Positions 44,746 through 57,007 of a stretch of DNA of 64,000 nt are shown here, in pieces. A model generated the notes under the pieces. The model worked only from the letters and a program-made list of their open reading frames with translations. It did not search any database and was not told where the DNA came from. How positions within the stretch are numbered: the first letter of the stretch is position 1; each line of letters opens with the position of its first letter. This DNA comes from Hymenopus coronatus. Its lineage: Eukaryota; Arthropoda; Insecta; Mantodea; Hymenopodidae. Location of the stretch: the NCBI GenBank assembly GCA_030762935.1, contig CM060900.1:401187132-401251131 (forward strand), in the 5' to 3' direction. The translations under genes and the position numbers were made by a program.

Positions 44746-45234
44746 AATGTATGTAAGTATTAAAATTGTTAGTTCACGTAATTAGTGGTATTTATGTTTA
44801 TCACCCACCCAACCTCAATCGTCTTCCATTGCTAAAGAGAGTACCACAGTCTACCACACAAACACTGCACACTTTCCTTCTATCACTACCTCTACGTGCA
44901 TACTGCATTGTCTACACATCACAACTATACCATACTGAGCTAGCTTTGATTCTGTCCCGCTATCGGTCCTCAAGTTGCTATCCCTACTGATTAATATATG
45001 TTGGTAATAAAGACCCTTGGCAGTGTTTTGTCTAAGGATGCATAGCTTGACTATCCATGTAGTTATCTTATTAACTATATAATCTGTATGTGATTTTCAG
45101 CCCAAATCCTTAATAGAACCCCAAAAATCTGACAGCGGTACATAAGGATTTGGAGTACGACTCATTTCATATAAATTGTTTTACTTTGATCAATAGTTTA
45201 CAAGTGTCAATTTTTTTGTTTTCCCTTCCACGTA

Positions 45235-45760
45235 CATATTAGAGATGGAACGAAAGTATTGTGCTCCACTCGATATATAAACTTTAACAGAAACATATGT
45301 TTTGAGTCCCCTGAGTATAAACATTTTTAAAAAGGTCCGTTTACCTGTGTGTGTTTGTTTAAATGTGAACAGTATATCTTAAAATGAAAATTCGGATAAA
45401 TACAAGTATTTAACGTCGGTGCCTTACAAACATGCGACACGAAGAGTTTCTGGGAAAAAATTACCTTTTCCATAGACTATTTTTTGAAATTTCTTATTTT
45501 CACAAAAATGACTAATAACTTTTATTAAAATGTCACATATTATCGATATTTATATGACAAATAACATCTATAGCTTGAATTCTCTAGGAGTAGCCTATGA
45601 GGTCCCCTTCATTCGGAAGAAACTTTGTATAATCTTGTAAAATGGGTACACGTCAAGCGAAAGACAAAAAGTACTACATAAAATTCAGATCTCTTTAAAC
45701 ACACTATTATTTCTGACTTATGTTTGCCATCAACCCTTTTTTGAGACATCCGTTATTAAT
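45235..45760 (-). repeat. Interspersed family R copy
   Basis: In minus orientation it shares, in order, the Cys-poor non-coding blocks seen at 55.87-56.72 kb: TTTTGAGTCCCCTGAGTAT, TTAAAATG.., AAACATGCGACACGAAGAG, CACAAAAATGACTAATAACTTTTATTAAAATG. Confidence 0.6.
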
Positions 45761-46039
45761 GTTTCGAATGGTCCAATACTTTTTCATTAATTCTTATAAA
45801 TTTCTTTTAATTGAATTACTTCTCGCAACTGCAGGAAAACAGTGTGGCGAGTATGTACAATTTTCCAATAATTAAATATTTGACTGGAACTTTTCCCTTT
45901 ATATCTATAAAGAAACGTAGTGTAGCTTTTTCCGTAAAGGTTTACCTCGAATAAATAAAGTAAATAGAGCAATAAGCTTTCGTAAGAACAATTTGTTTAC
46001 CCACTAATAAACGATAGAGTGGAGGTTATGTGAATGTAA

Positions 46040-46580
46040 AAGCTCAGATTTTTACACTGTACATAGATAAAATTTTGAATTTCGTGGTAATGATTAATGA
46101 GTTTAATAAAAATGCCGTATATTAAAAGATATTTTAAATGACAAATAAAATGTAAACCTTGAGTAGCCTCTTAATTCTGAATGTGTTTAGGATACATGGT
46201 AAACTGTAATAGACAAAAAAAGCTTACTGCGCAAGAATGTAAATCTAATCAAAACACAGTTTATGCTAACCATTTCCGAGATATTCCTTGTTATTCCTTT
46301 TAATCTGAAAATACATTTTTTAAGCAGGAAGTCTTGGTATTTCTTTGTTTTACTTCTGGCCATGCAAATAAGAACGAATTTTAATGGCAATCGCAAGGCG
46401 ACAGCTTTTAAAAACTTTGAGTATGTTTCAGCCTAGTGTATTTCCTTAGTTCCCGTTTACTTTTAACGCACTAATAATAAGACCATTCTGCTAATATTTA
46501 TCTCGACTAGCATGAAGTAAAAGGAATAACCTTACAGAACAGGTAGATAAAGTCATGTGATTGGAACACACCAGATATCT
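46040..46580 (-). repeat. Interspersed family R, partial second copy
   Basis: TTAATAAAAATGCCGTATATTAAAAG through CCGAGATATTCCTTGTTATTCC to GTGATTGGAACACACCAGAT matches 63.06-63.61 kb closely in order and orientation. Confidence 0.7.
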
Positions 46581-46581
46581 A

Positions 46582-46583
<2 letters not shown>

Positions 46584-46641
<58 letters not shown>
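46584..46641. repeat. (TA)n microsatellite
   Basis: About 29 TA units directly after the end of a family R copy. Confidence 0.95.
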
Positions 46642-46643
<2 letters not shown>

Positions 46644-46659
46644 AATACGCTGCTCAAAT

Positions 46660-48200
46660 TTCAGATTAGCTAATATAAGGAATATTCTTCCAGATTTTGA
46701 ATGTATAGAAGTCACAGTATAAACCTTCAATGTAACTTTCAGATAGATCTGCAAACCTTTGGATGATGTGTTGCTGATTTGGGTTTGTAATACAGTGGTT
46801 GTAGCCTTGAGATACCGGGAAGAATCGAGGAGCGATTCCTGGGAATTATAAATATAGATGTAGCTAGGAAATTGCTGGGCACTGATGAAAAACAAGGTTA
46901 AAACCTCACGAAGCAATCGTAACTACACAAATAATAAGGTGCGACTGCTGAATGCTTAACCTCGTCTAGTGCAGGAGATTGCGGTAGGTCGCGGCGAGAC
47001 ACACGAGGGTTGCAAAGAGAAAACTCCCCCCTCCACCACTCATTCCTTTCCGAACCCTCGAGGCGTTGCGTAGCATTGCATATCGCAGCAATTCCGTGCG
47101 ACGAGAGATCGATAAAACAGATCCTGGTGTTGGCGAGGTAGAATATTCCATCTCCACGTTGCTACCTTGCGCTACTTCTGTGTACCTATATAGGTGAAAG
47201 CGGCGACACGAGCTTCTGTAACTTGGATTTGCTCTTATGTACCTTTAAAATCGGCCTTATTAACCAACTGTAAAACACAATGCTTCATCCGTTACTGTAA
47301 TAAACGTTGTCGTTATACATTTTTTAGACAGCTGTAACGAAAAGTAGAACTTATAACATAAGGTAAAAGATGTACTTTATCGCACTAGTGCCAGTGTCAC
47401 TGGACTGCTACGAATGTTGGTTTCAAGTCAAATGGCGATTACCCACTTTATTTACTTATGTTTAATAAATCGACTTAGCTTTTACACCTAACTATGTATT
47501 TTACCTGATTCATTTCTTATAGAAGTCGTATTATCTGTGCACGATTCAAATTGTCATACTTAAATGTATCATAAATGACTATTTTTGTCACAATAATGAA
47601 TTAAAGTGTGTTAAACCGATGCTACAATATTTTATTTCATTTCTTGAAATACTAGCAGAAACAGATTCTGAACAACTACATAATAGATACACCACAGAAT
47701 GTCTTCAACATTGAATTATGTGACCACAAATACGACGTTTAGCATTTATGTGACTATCTTGAAAGATAGACCAGAACATTTTTTCCTCTGAACTCCCTTC
47801 ATGTTCATTCGTTATTTTCTATACCCAAAAAGAGTTTTACTCTTTCTCAAATAGAAATCAGTCTTTTTAGGGACCAAGGAACTCGGTCTACCCTGTGTAA
47901 CCAATAGAACGTCCGCAGAATTAAACATTTCTCCTTTTTCCGTGAATATTTCAATCTGTACTTATACTAAGTGCCATAAGTTTCAGTTTATTTATAACCC
48001 ATGTCTCCAAGATAACCGGCATTGGCTACACTATGCTCCAATCCAGTAACACTTAATTAAATAGTTATTCTGAGCTACGCTTTAATATCGCATAAGATGT
48101 TTTGCACCACACGAGATTTGAAATATACTTAACATTTCATAGACACTGCCATTATTTAATTATTTTTCACTCAATAGCTGGTGTCTCCACTGTCCTGTAT
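46660..48200. other. No supportable gene
   Basis: A G/C-richer patch at 46960-47160 has only a fortuitous frame. Nothing recognised. Confidence 0.4.
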
Positions 48201-48202
48201 TT

Positions 48203-48443
48203 AGCATATCCCATGGTGCGTTAAAAAAGTTTCAGAATTCAACGGGGCCATTTCAAGTTCAATGGAAAATAAAGCGAGAGAGACCTTCGTTTCACCCCTG
48301 GCAATGAGCGTGGCCCGCTCATAGTCTCCGCTGATAGCAAGACGTGCAAAGCGAAGGCTCTCGCCAATACTCCACTGACAGCTATTAGATTAAAATAACC
48401 TCGTTGAGCTCTGCAACTCTTTTAACGCACCAACGGATATATG
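48203..48443. mobile_element. MITE-like element with ~30-bp terminal inverted repeats
   Basis: The left end GGTGCGTTAAAAAAGTTTCAG (48215 on) and the reverse complement of the right end, GGTGCGTTAAAAGAGTTGCAG (to 48432), match over about 30 bp with few differences. Weaker similarity (GCATAT..CC) extends outward on both sides. Interior about 150 bp, no ORF. Confidence 0.75.
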
Positions 48444-48679
48444 CACATGTCAAATAAGGGGCAGTTGGGTCACTCGGTATTAAAATATAATTTAAACGTG
48501 CTATATTCTTTGGTCAGAATCTTTTGAGAGGGCCCAAATGGCAAAGGCGGAAAACCGCTACTCATTCCTAGGTCAGCTACGTGTGCCGACTCTTTGTGGT
48601 AGCTGTGTGTAGCCACGTGATGCCATTCTCCGTGCCTCAAAAGACGCATAAAAGAATACCACGAATTAAAATTATATAA

Positions 48680-49160
48680 AAATGGATTAGTCAAACATCA
48701 AAGTTTCAATTTCCTTGGTTGCGGTATAACAGTTTCTGAAGAAATATATATAAATAAGAAAGTAACTAAATTTAACCACATAACAGGATCAGTAAGGCGG
48801 AATCTTAAAAACAATGCTAAAACAATTCAAATTAAATTAGAAAAAACGATGGATATTCCTGTGCCGAAATTTAGACATCTGCTCAACATAAAATTAAGAA
48901 GAAATTAAATTTCTCAGGTCAATAAAGGATACACCAGACTGGATAGAAAATCAAAGAATGAAATTACTTAACACCACAATAGCAGAATACATTTTAAAAT
49001 GGATATAACATTTTAACAGAATAACTAACCATAGATTACAAACGGCAGCATTACTTCACAGACCTCATGGAAGGTGTAACCCTAATAAACGATGGACAGA
49101 ACAGAACATTGGATTCGGAACAAGCTGACAGCCTAAACCGTGTGTGGCACAAATTAATTA
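48680..49160 (+). pseudogene. Non-LTR retrotransposon reverse transcriptase C-terminal remnant
   Basis: A frame at about 48690-48908 reads FNFLGCGITVSEE..KVTKFNHITGSVRRNLKNN, like the region after the RT domain in arthropod LINE ORF2 (F.YLG..I..........K.....G.I.R.L.). Further frames contain GYTRLDRKSKNEI and, near 49030-49120, ITNHRLQTAALLHRPHGRCNPNKRW, matching the typical ..RLP..A..YRP.GRR..GRP..RW end. Multiple frameshifts and missing RT palm make it a 5'-truncated fossil. Confidence 0.6.
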
Positions 49161-49394
49161 ATAATCCGTCAGTACATATAATAAAACTAAATAACTTTTC
49201 AGACACTTATTGATACAGGATAAATAAACTATTTTATTTACACTAATACACTAATACTATAAAAAGTGTAGTACAATAATTACAAGTCGGTGCCTGGTAT
49301 ACCACCGAGTAGTCACCTTACGTCACACGAGCACCTACCTCTCTACCTTGGTTCGAGCAACGTGGTGTTTACGACGGACAATCAGCTGATGTCA

Positions 49395-49530
49395 ATCTTG
49401 GTGAGATGCACCTTTACAGAACACATAGACAAGGTCCTGCTGTATGGTGAAGCTCAAGGTAATGGAAGAGCTATAAGTCGCATTTATCCACAACTTCCAG
49501 TTCCATCGTATGCACTTTTTTCCACCATTG
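49395..49530 (+). pseudogene. DUF4817 transposase N-terminal fragment
   Basis: CTFTEHIDKVLLYGEAQGNG followed by RAISRIYPQLPVPSYALF resembles the N-terminal region of the mariner transposase at 22.2-23.3 kb (..ELAEIHFMYGKADGN..). No catalytic domain follows. Confidence 0.6.
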
Positions 49531-49649
49531 AGGGGTTTGGTTTCAAAGTGACTTATCTCCATGAAATCACATTTTTCACAAAAGACAAATTCCATATAAT
49601 TTCTTGTCGTATTATGGTAGAAGCCTAGTTTTTGGCATGTGGAACTTAG

Positions 49650-51180
49650 TAATACTTGCAAATGTATCTATATATGTGAAAAACATCAGAGAGTCGTAGG
49701 AATAGTGGAACTGGGATCACATGACAGGGAGTTAAGTCATTTTGGCAGTAAACTAAATCTTTATATAGATGTCCACTGCAATATGAAGAAGTTAATATGT
49801 ATCATTGATAAAATAAAAGGGCTATAGCTGTCAGTCTTATGTTTATTATCATTTAAACACCATGACATCTAAATGGTAAACCAAAAGCCTTCAAGACGTT
49901 AGTTTAATACCATATCAGATGAGATAGTTGACTAAATATTTAAACTTCACACACTATAAAGATAGCCAATACCAAACTTCTTTTTACAACTGGAAATAAT
50001 ATTAATAGCTAAGGATTAATTGTAACCTGACTTTGTGTACTTAAATTGTTCAGGTTTTCAGTTTATAAACTTTAAAAATAAACAAAATTAATATAACAGC
50101 CAATGTCAATCATTTTACTATTCACTAGAAACAATAGTATGGGCCTAAGCATCACTTTTATTATCACTGACTTCCACATGACTGCAAGAAAATACCTGTT
50201 TATAAAATGACATGGCAGGATGATCATCAGAAATACATATTTTTTTTATAACTAACTTGAAGCATTCCTATTGACTATGAAGAGATGAGACGTTTTGGAA
50301 ATAAACACAGCTGGGAGATGCATCACATTGGAAATAACATCAATTTTAAAAGGCTCCTGACGCTGGCATTTATGTCGTTTTGAACATTTAATACAACTTA
50401 CACCTTCGCAGAAGGTATTCTTAATGCTCTGGTATGCTCAGTTCTAATTCTTTTAAAATTGGAGATACGTCACTTTGAAAATAAGCCCTTCAATTACGCA
50501 ATGGCTTCAAGAAACAGTTCTTCATCATCAGCAGAATAGACTCTGGTGATCCAGAGACCCACAGTCCCATCTTTGAAGAGGCCGTTCTGCACCATGCTGA
50601 TGAGAGCGTTTCAACGAGTACGCGAGTAATTACACGTGCAATCTGTGTTGCTAATAGCATTGTCTGGGTGTTCTGCATGAGCAACGCTCACACACATACA
50701 ACCTCCAATGGAAACATTCACTATTATTGCCATCTATATGTGATATCTGCATCGCTGCAACGACGAGCCCTTGTTTCCAAGGGGCATTCTCTTCACGACT
50801 AGGGACAGTGTTCTCATTTCTGGAAGCAATCATGCCTACGCAGACGAAACCACTCATGCTTAGGCATGACCAAGAATTCCAACATAAATTTGGCATGAAC
50901 TTGTACAAATATTTGGAATGGTCATATGACTGGGCTAACGGATCACTTCTACTTGTTCTTCCTAAAACAGATATTGGGCGCAAGGAGAAAAAATGATGTG
51001 CCATTGAACGTCATGGCATGTGATTTTATCGCGACAGCATACCCCCTCAATTTTCACTTGGTATTCGGGAATATCTGTACCGATAATGTGCAAAAGAGGA
51101 CTATTTGTGAAAGTACAGTCCCATGGCCCCCATGATGACCGGATTTGATTTCATTGGACACCTCATGGAGGAATTCAATA
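49650..51180. other. No confident gene
   Basis: Some longer minus-strand frames at 50490-51004 look non-random in base composition, but I could not assign them to a family; they may be another decayed transposon. Confidence 0.3.
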
Positions 51181-51245
51181 TTTTTGGTAGTCTTAGCTCC
51201 CGCTTTTACTTCTTGTGGCACCGCAAGCGAAAGTTGATATATGGG
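51181..51245 (-). repeat. SINE family I tail fragment
   Basis: TTGGTAGTCTTAGCTCCCGC..TTTTACTTCTTGTGGCACCGC is a diverged minus-strand copy of the family I 3' end. Confidence 0.55.
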
Positions 51246-51249
51246 ACTC

Positions 51250-51392
51250 TGTAGAATCAGAGGATCCTCCACGAGGATGTCTCTGGGAGTTACAGCGAAG
51301 TTTCCCCCCTTTGTCAATACAGATGTTTCGACGTGGGAGAACCGACGGTCGCTGAGGTTTACCACGGTTCCAGAGGTGTCCAGCAAGGTTGC
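51250..51392 (-). pseudogene. Penelope-like element, N-terminal/linker fragment in inverted orientation
   Basis: The minus-strand frame reads SGTVVNLSDRRFSHVETSVL then TKGGNFAVTPRDILVED, matching the region before the reverse transcriptase in arthropod Penelope-like elements (VVNLS..L...E..VLSKG.NFA..P..IPVED). It ends at the SINE tail. The RT domain itself is absent. Confidence 0.6.
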
Positions 51393-51960
51393 CTGTTGGT
51401 CCGCTGGTGTTTACAAAACTGCTTGTAGCTGTGGCCAAGTTTACATTGGTACTGCTATGTGGCAACACGATTAAAAGAACGTGAACGGCACAGTAGACTA
51501 GGAAAAGTGGAAAAATCTGCAGTGTTAAAACACTCTTTATTATTTGGGCATGACATCCGTTAGCTACCATGCCCACTTACATGGGGAGGCAATAGAAATA
51601 TATAGACATAAAAATAACTTGAATCGAAAGGAAGAAGCTATGCGCCTAAACAAGGCTGGATACCACTGTTGGAAAGCAAACGAAATGGTAGAAACAAAAG
51701 CAAAAGACAATGCCGCTCACCAATGCACGGGAACCAATCACAGCACAGAGAGTAACAGGTACGCCCATCGGCCACATATAAAAGCGCGCTCTCCGCCGCA
51801 AAATTTCATTCGAGATCTGACCAGCCACCGGATCACCTATGAAGATACCAGGTGCAACCCTTGGCAAAATGTCTGGAACTTCAAGACCCAAAGGACCACG
51901 GCCTACAAGTCCAGAGTGTAATTTCATTATTCATTCCAAAAAGTGATTTACTACAATGTT
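51393..51960 (+). pseudogene. Penelope-like element, GIY-YIG endonuclease end and 3' region
   Basis: A frame reads AGVYKTACSCGQVYIGTA, the GIY-YIG endonuclease start with its Cys-x-Cys insert. Later, after stops and frameshifts, EAIEIYRHKNNLNRKEEAMR gives the conserved C-terminal helix with its E-x-x-E-I pattern. A typical tail of about 280 bp follows (ACCAATCACAGCACAGAGAG..CATATAAAAGCGCGCTCTCCG). The endonuclease of Penelope-like elements nicks the target for insertion. It points away from the N-terminal fragment just to its left, so the element is rearranged. Confidence 0.72.
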
Positions 51961-52385
51961 TTAGTTTAATTTATTTCGCTTCCATCTCCTATAAAAGAAT
52001 TGCATATGAACAAAAGCAAGTTTAGTTCAGAATTAAAGAGATACCTTACTACTCACACTTGCTATACAGAGGAGCATTTCATTAAATCAAAAAATACTAG
52101 TGACAATCAATATTATAAATATAATATAAATGAATATTCTAAGAATGCATACTGTACGAATTGTTTTTTGGAAACAGACACGTAATTGTAAATTATGTAT
52201 TTAAATTGACACCCCTGTAGAATTAAATATCAGCTAATCTTTGTAAATAAATGCATCAATAATTATAAAGAGTAACCGATAAATATGACTTCTGGCATGA
52301 TCTACATCCTAGATTGGACTCTGTACCTTATTTCAAAACAGGATGCACAGATTGCAATATAAGAACATTTTACTAAACATGCTGT
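51961..52385. other. No supportable gene
   Basis: AT-rich DNA, nothing recognised. Confidence 0.4.
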
Positions 52386-52389
52386 TATG

Positions 52390-52505
52390 GCTTCAGGGGA
52401 TCTCCAAATATATATTTCCCGTGAACTCTCGATGAATTTTTGGGGTGGAATACAATACCTTCTCTACCTATTTGCATTGTACGTGTAGAGTAAGTAAAAG
52501 TAATT
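52390..52505 (+). repeat. Interspersed family R, terminal fragment
   Basis: ATATATATTTCCCGTGAACTCTCGATG..GGAATACAATACCTTCTCTA..GTAGAGTAAGTAAAAG matches the end of the 54.9-55.8 kb copy. Confidence 0.75.
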
Positions 52506-52509
52506 CAAA

Positions 52510-54900
52510 GTACACAGGTTACTTCTAGATCAGATGAATCTCAAGAACATTACCTTCTGCTAGATCCGCTTGTGTTTTACCCGATCTTATGAACTTTTAA
52601 ACCGTGTACTTCTTTTCTCATCCTTAAACAATCGTAATTACCAAAACAGCCATCATATGGTTTCAATGTTTAAATCAGTCAAAAAACAAAATGGTGACCA
52701 AACATCCAGAAAATCAATAACCACAGTACTAAGAAACATGCATATTCTTCAGATTCTTGACTTCAGATTTATTCGACTTTTGCCGCCAGTTGTTTATCCT
52801 CGTATGACGTCAATACTAGGTAGGGAGTTTATGACGCAGTGCCTCTTGCAGAGGACTAGCGTACGATGGGTAGAAGGAGAGATGTCAACAGTTTCGATGT
52901 CACCTTAGGGAAATGGGACTTATATCGTAGCTTTCCAATATTTACATTTGGAACATTCGCTTGCGCCTCGTAAACCTGCAAACGCAGCATTTATGCTAAT
53001 AGGTAATGCATTCTATGCGCTCGGAAGTCCCATTCAACCATGCAAATTCAGTGATCAGTGGTCACTTCCAACTTGCAGTGTGCTTATATGTGGGGTGCCG
53101 TATTCTGTGGACTTATTGTTGTGGCGTATTCTCCTGATCACCACATTCAAAGCCCCAGATGCTGCGTTCTCGGCTTCGAACCCAGATTGGTGACGTTGGC
53201 AAGACTCACTCAACTACCAATGAGTAGACCCACGTACCTGGTGATGTGAATCCACTACTGGTGGATTTGCCTCGGTGTTACCCAGTCTGCACGATAGTTG
53301 ACTCTCTCGGGGTGGTGCAGCAAATGGGTGTAGTTCAGGAAGTGATCTTATAATAATGAAGACGTGCGTAACTTTCCTAGAGTTTATTTTTTTACTAGGA
53401 GATGCGAGACAAGCACTTTGCTTTACAAGTCTGCTAACTTAAACACTTGTTGGGAACTTTAATACTTGGTTAATCACACGTAATGATATTTACTTCTTCT
53501 TCCTTGATTCTGCTTCACACAATATAATTTAATACACGTCACTTACTTTAAATACACTTAGAGCGCTGGAAACTACTAAGTTTCGCTACAATTTAGCGTG
53601 CTTAACTTTATGCGAAAAAGTGACGTTCAGCCCGACAACAGACAGCATGACAGTGTCATACAGCGGCATACAGTTAACAGACCGCGACAAACATCCCCGA
53701 TGTGTTTTCTTGGGCTCTTTATATACTAAAAATCCCTTCATAGCGGCTTCTTTCAGATTGGACAGAAAGGCCGCGCAATTGACGTAAATATTACCCGATA
53801 TTCAGTTTTCTCAACCCAGGGTGCACCGCAACACTCACGTGACACGTGTTGTACAGTGGAAAATTACTCTCTTCCGAATTTTAAGGTTTACCCTCGGCGT
53901 GACCGGGTTGTACGTGACTGGACAAAAGAAACCTTTCTAACAAAGAGCATCCCACACCATTCTCCTATCTTGGCGTCAGTTTTCTATTTTTTCTCCAAGC
54001 TGAATTTACTCTGTTAAATACATAAATTAATAATCATTTTAATCTTTAATTATACAGTGCTAAATAATTAATAACTAACAATAGTTTTTATAGAGAAGCT
54101 AATTAATGGTCTCAAACTCGCGTGAAAAGAACGCGCAAAATGTCCTGGTGATAAACAGTTCTGCACCGCCTGGTACATCAACCTGTTTACGAAGTCAGCA
54201 ATGCATGCAGATCCAAGAGCCAATTTCGCACCTTCCCTTTGAGACAAACGGCTCGCTGAACTAATAATGACGTCATGCAGTTAAACCCACTGGCGCTAAA
54301 GGCCGAATAAATCAAAGGTCCAGTACAAAATACAATGTGATGTGTGTTTACATGACCTTCTCTACCCGCTGGCGTTAATACTGGGTATGCAAAATATTAA
54401 CACGATAGCGTATTTTTTATACACTTTAATTTCTATCGAGATAAACCTTTGCAGAAAAAGCCACTTAACACATTTCGTTATACATACTAAGAAAACAAGG
54501 ATAGTGAAGCGTTTCAGATCTAGAGGCTATAAGCTGGCCATAAAATTCCATAGTCTTTCCATACAATCGTGACTAAACTGGATAGGACTTTAAAAGAATC
54601 ATAGAGTATTGAAGAATTAAAGTCATTTCTTTGTTCAACATAAAGATACAACAAACTGTAACAGTTAACATCTATATAGTTCCTTTGTTAAACGCTATAT
54701 ATTGTATTCTATTTTAATGAATATATTATAATTCATTTTAGCCAGTTCCTTAAATTCTACTGAATATGTATATACCGTTGTGTTCTAATGATTTGTACTG
54801 CATTGTATTATGAGAAACTGTTCAACAGTTGGGTTTTTGCACATCGCAAAAAATATATGTAAATAAAAGTACATTTGCAGTTAAACACAATAAACTACTT
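52510..54900. other. No supportable gene
   Basis: No gene recognised. A patch at 53080-53290 has a B-box-like GGCTTCGAACCC but no clear SINE body. ACGTGACACGTGT near 53835 is a local palindrome. Confidence 0.35.
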
Positions 54901-54905
54901 TAAAA

Positions 54906-55795
54906 ATCTGATGTGCCCCATTCACATGACTTTCTCTAGTTGTTACACAAACAACTGTCCTTACAAATGATTATTCTTTTATCCACGACATGCTAATCAA
55001 GGTAAACATTAGCACAAATTGTCTTATGACTTGGTTTCTTGCAAGTAGGTAGCACATAAGGGAATACACTAGATTAAATAAACAGTCGAATCTTTTAAAA
55101 GCTGGTCCTATGTGAACCACTTGAAGTTCGGTTTGCTTTGCATGGCATGACCGCAGTGAATCAAAAAAGATGCAACGAAACGTTACTTATTTTTTGAGAA
55201 AAGTTTAAGTAGATTAAAACTGAAACAGCTAACAGTGAACATCTCAGAAACGGTCATAAAAACATAACACATAAATTGTGTGTTTTAACGAGATCTGCCT
55301 TTTTATGTAGTAAGATTTTCTCTCTCTTACGGTTAACCGCTATGCAAAATTCTGAAAGCCTCCTCCAGAATAAAGAGGTCTTCAGAGGCTATTCCAAGAG
55401 GATTCAAAATGGTCATTTTATTTGTGACGCAAATATCTTTAATATACGATATTTTAATCAAAATAATTAGAGCCACGCTTAGAAAACAAAAGTTTCAAAA
55501 ATTTGTCTATATAAATGACAGTTTGTGGTGAGGAATTTCTTAAAAATCCTCGTGTCGCATCCTTGGAATATATTAATAGTAAGTACCAAGTTTGGTATTT
55601 AACGATCTTTTCGTTTTTGAGCTATGTATCCACACACACACACGCAGACCTTTTTCTAAAACTGCTTTTTTCGGACTCAGGAGAGCTTAAAATATATATA
55701 TTTCCGGTGAACTCTCGGCACCGACTTTTTGAGTGGAATACAATACCTACTCTATTCACTATGTACATTGTTCGTACAGGCTAGAGAAAGTAAAA
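54906..55795 (+). repeat. Interspersed family R, near-complete copy
   Basis: Starts ATCTGATGTGCCCCATTCAC and ends ..TTCGTACAGGCTAGAGAAAGTA. It contains TTTTAACGAGATCTGCCTTT, TTTAATATACGATATTTTAATC, CGTGTCGCATCCTTGG and a short CACACA run. No coding potential. It defines the roughly 0.89-kb unit used for the other copies. Confidence 0.8.
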
Positions 55796-55869
55796 ATTAA
55801 AACCATTAATAGACGAATATTTCCAAAATGAGATATTCCACAAACGCCATTGAAATAAATTGTATGTTT

Positions 55870-56720
55870 TAAAGATGTCTACATACTTTCTCTAGCCCGT
55901 ATGTACATACCATGCACACAGGAGCTAGATAACATATTGTATTCCAACTAAAAATTTGATGTCGCGATTTCACCGGTAATATATGTTTTGTGATCCCCTG
56001 TGTCCGAAAAAAACATTTTTAGCAAAAGGTCCATGTGTATCTGTGGACACCATAACTCAAAAATGGAAAGACCGTTAGATACCAAACTTAGTATTTATCA
56101 TTAGTATGTTCCAAGGATGCGACGCGACGATTTTCAAGAAAATCCTCCACCATAAACCATTATTTACATAGACAAATTTTTTGAAACTGCTGTTTTTCTC
56201 AAAAATGGCTCTAATGATTTTGATTAAAATGTTGTATATTAAAGATATTTACATTACAAATAAAATTTATGTTTTTAATTTTCTGGAAATAGCCTCTGAA
56301 GATCTCTGTATTCTGGATGAGTTTTGCAGAATTTTGCATAACGATTAAACTCTAAGAGATAGACACAAGCTTACTACACAAAGATGTAGATCTCGTTAAA
56401 ACACAAGATTGCGTTCTTCTTTTGATTCACCGGTTTCCGAGATATTCTTTCTATTGGTTTCAGTTTTAAACTACCAAGCTTTTCTCAAACGAGACTATGC
56501 CAAGATCTATACCTCAATTCTTTGACATAGCCACCAGCTTCTAAAAGATTTGGCCATCACTTTACATAATTTATTCCCTTAGTTCCCTTCTACTTACAAG
56601 GAAACAATAATAAGATCAATTCTGGTAGTGTTTATTTCGATTAGCAGTATGTAAATAAATGAATAATCTTTTGTAACAATAGCTTGTATATAAATAAGTG
56701 ATTTTAGAGGACGTCAGGCT
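55870..56720 (-). repeat. Interspersed family R copy, tail-to-tail with the preceding one
   Basis: Begins TACTTTCTCTAGCCCGTATG, the inverse of the neighbour's end, and carries the same blocks in reverse order (CCAAGGATGCGACGCGACG, TTTGATTAAAATGTTGTATATTAAAG, ATCTCGTTAAAACACAAG). Confidence 0.8.
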
Positions 56721-57005
56721 ATTCCCACAAATTACGTTTACATTTTATGTGTGAAGATTTTAAATATACAGTATTTTAATAAAAATCGTCTGATCCGTTT
56801 TGGAAAGCTACCATATTTCGAAGAAACTTCAAGTAAACGATAATTTGAAATTGATCTTTATCCGACGTTTGGTTTTGAGTTATGCTGTTCACAGACATAG
56901 AAAAAGGTCAGTGAGTGAGTGTAAATTTTATTTTATTCAGGTAGCTTAAGCTACATTTCCTGTCAAAAATATCAGTTCCAAATGTTGGCGTTTAATACAA
57001 TATAT
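56721..57005 (+). repeat. Interspersed family R scrap
   Basis: CAGTATTTTAATAAAAATCG..TTTGGTTTTGAGTTATGCTGTTCACAGACATAG is again in plus orientation. Confidence 0.45.
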
Positions 57006-57007
57006 TC

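Noticed and set aside
46491..46916. 141-residue minus-strand open frame
   Set aside because: Its middle is a translated (TA)n microsatellite and the rest is a family R repeat; no protein similarity.
50490..51004. Minus-strand frames of 64 and 117 residues
   Set aside because: Possibly a decayed transposon, but no catalytic or structural motif could be supported.
51054..51576. Minus-strand 127-residue frame over the GIY-YIG region
   Set aside because: It is the antisense of the Penelope-like endonuclease and contains no motif.
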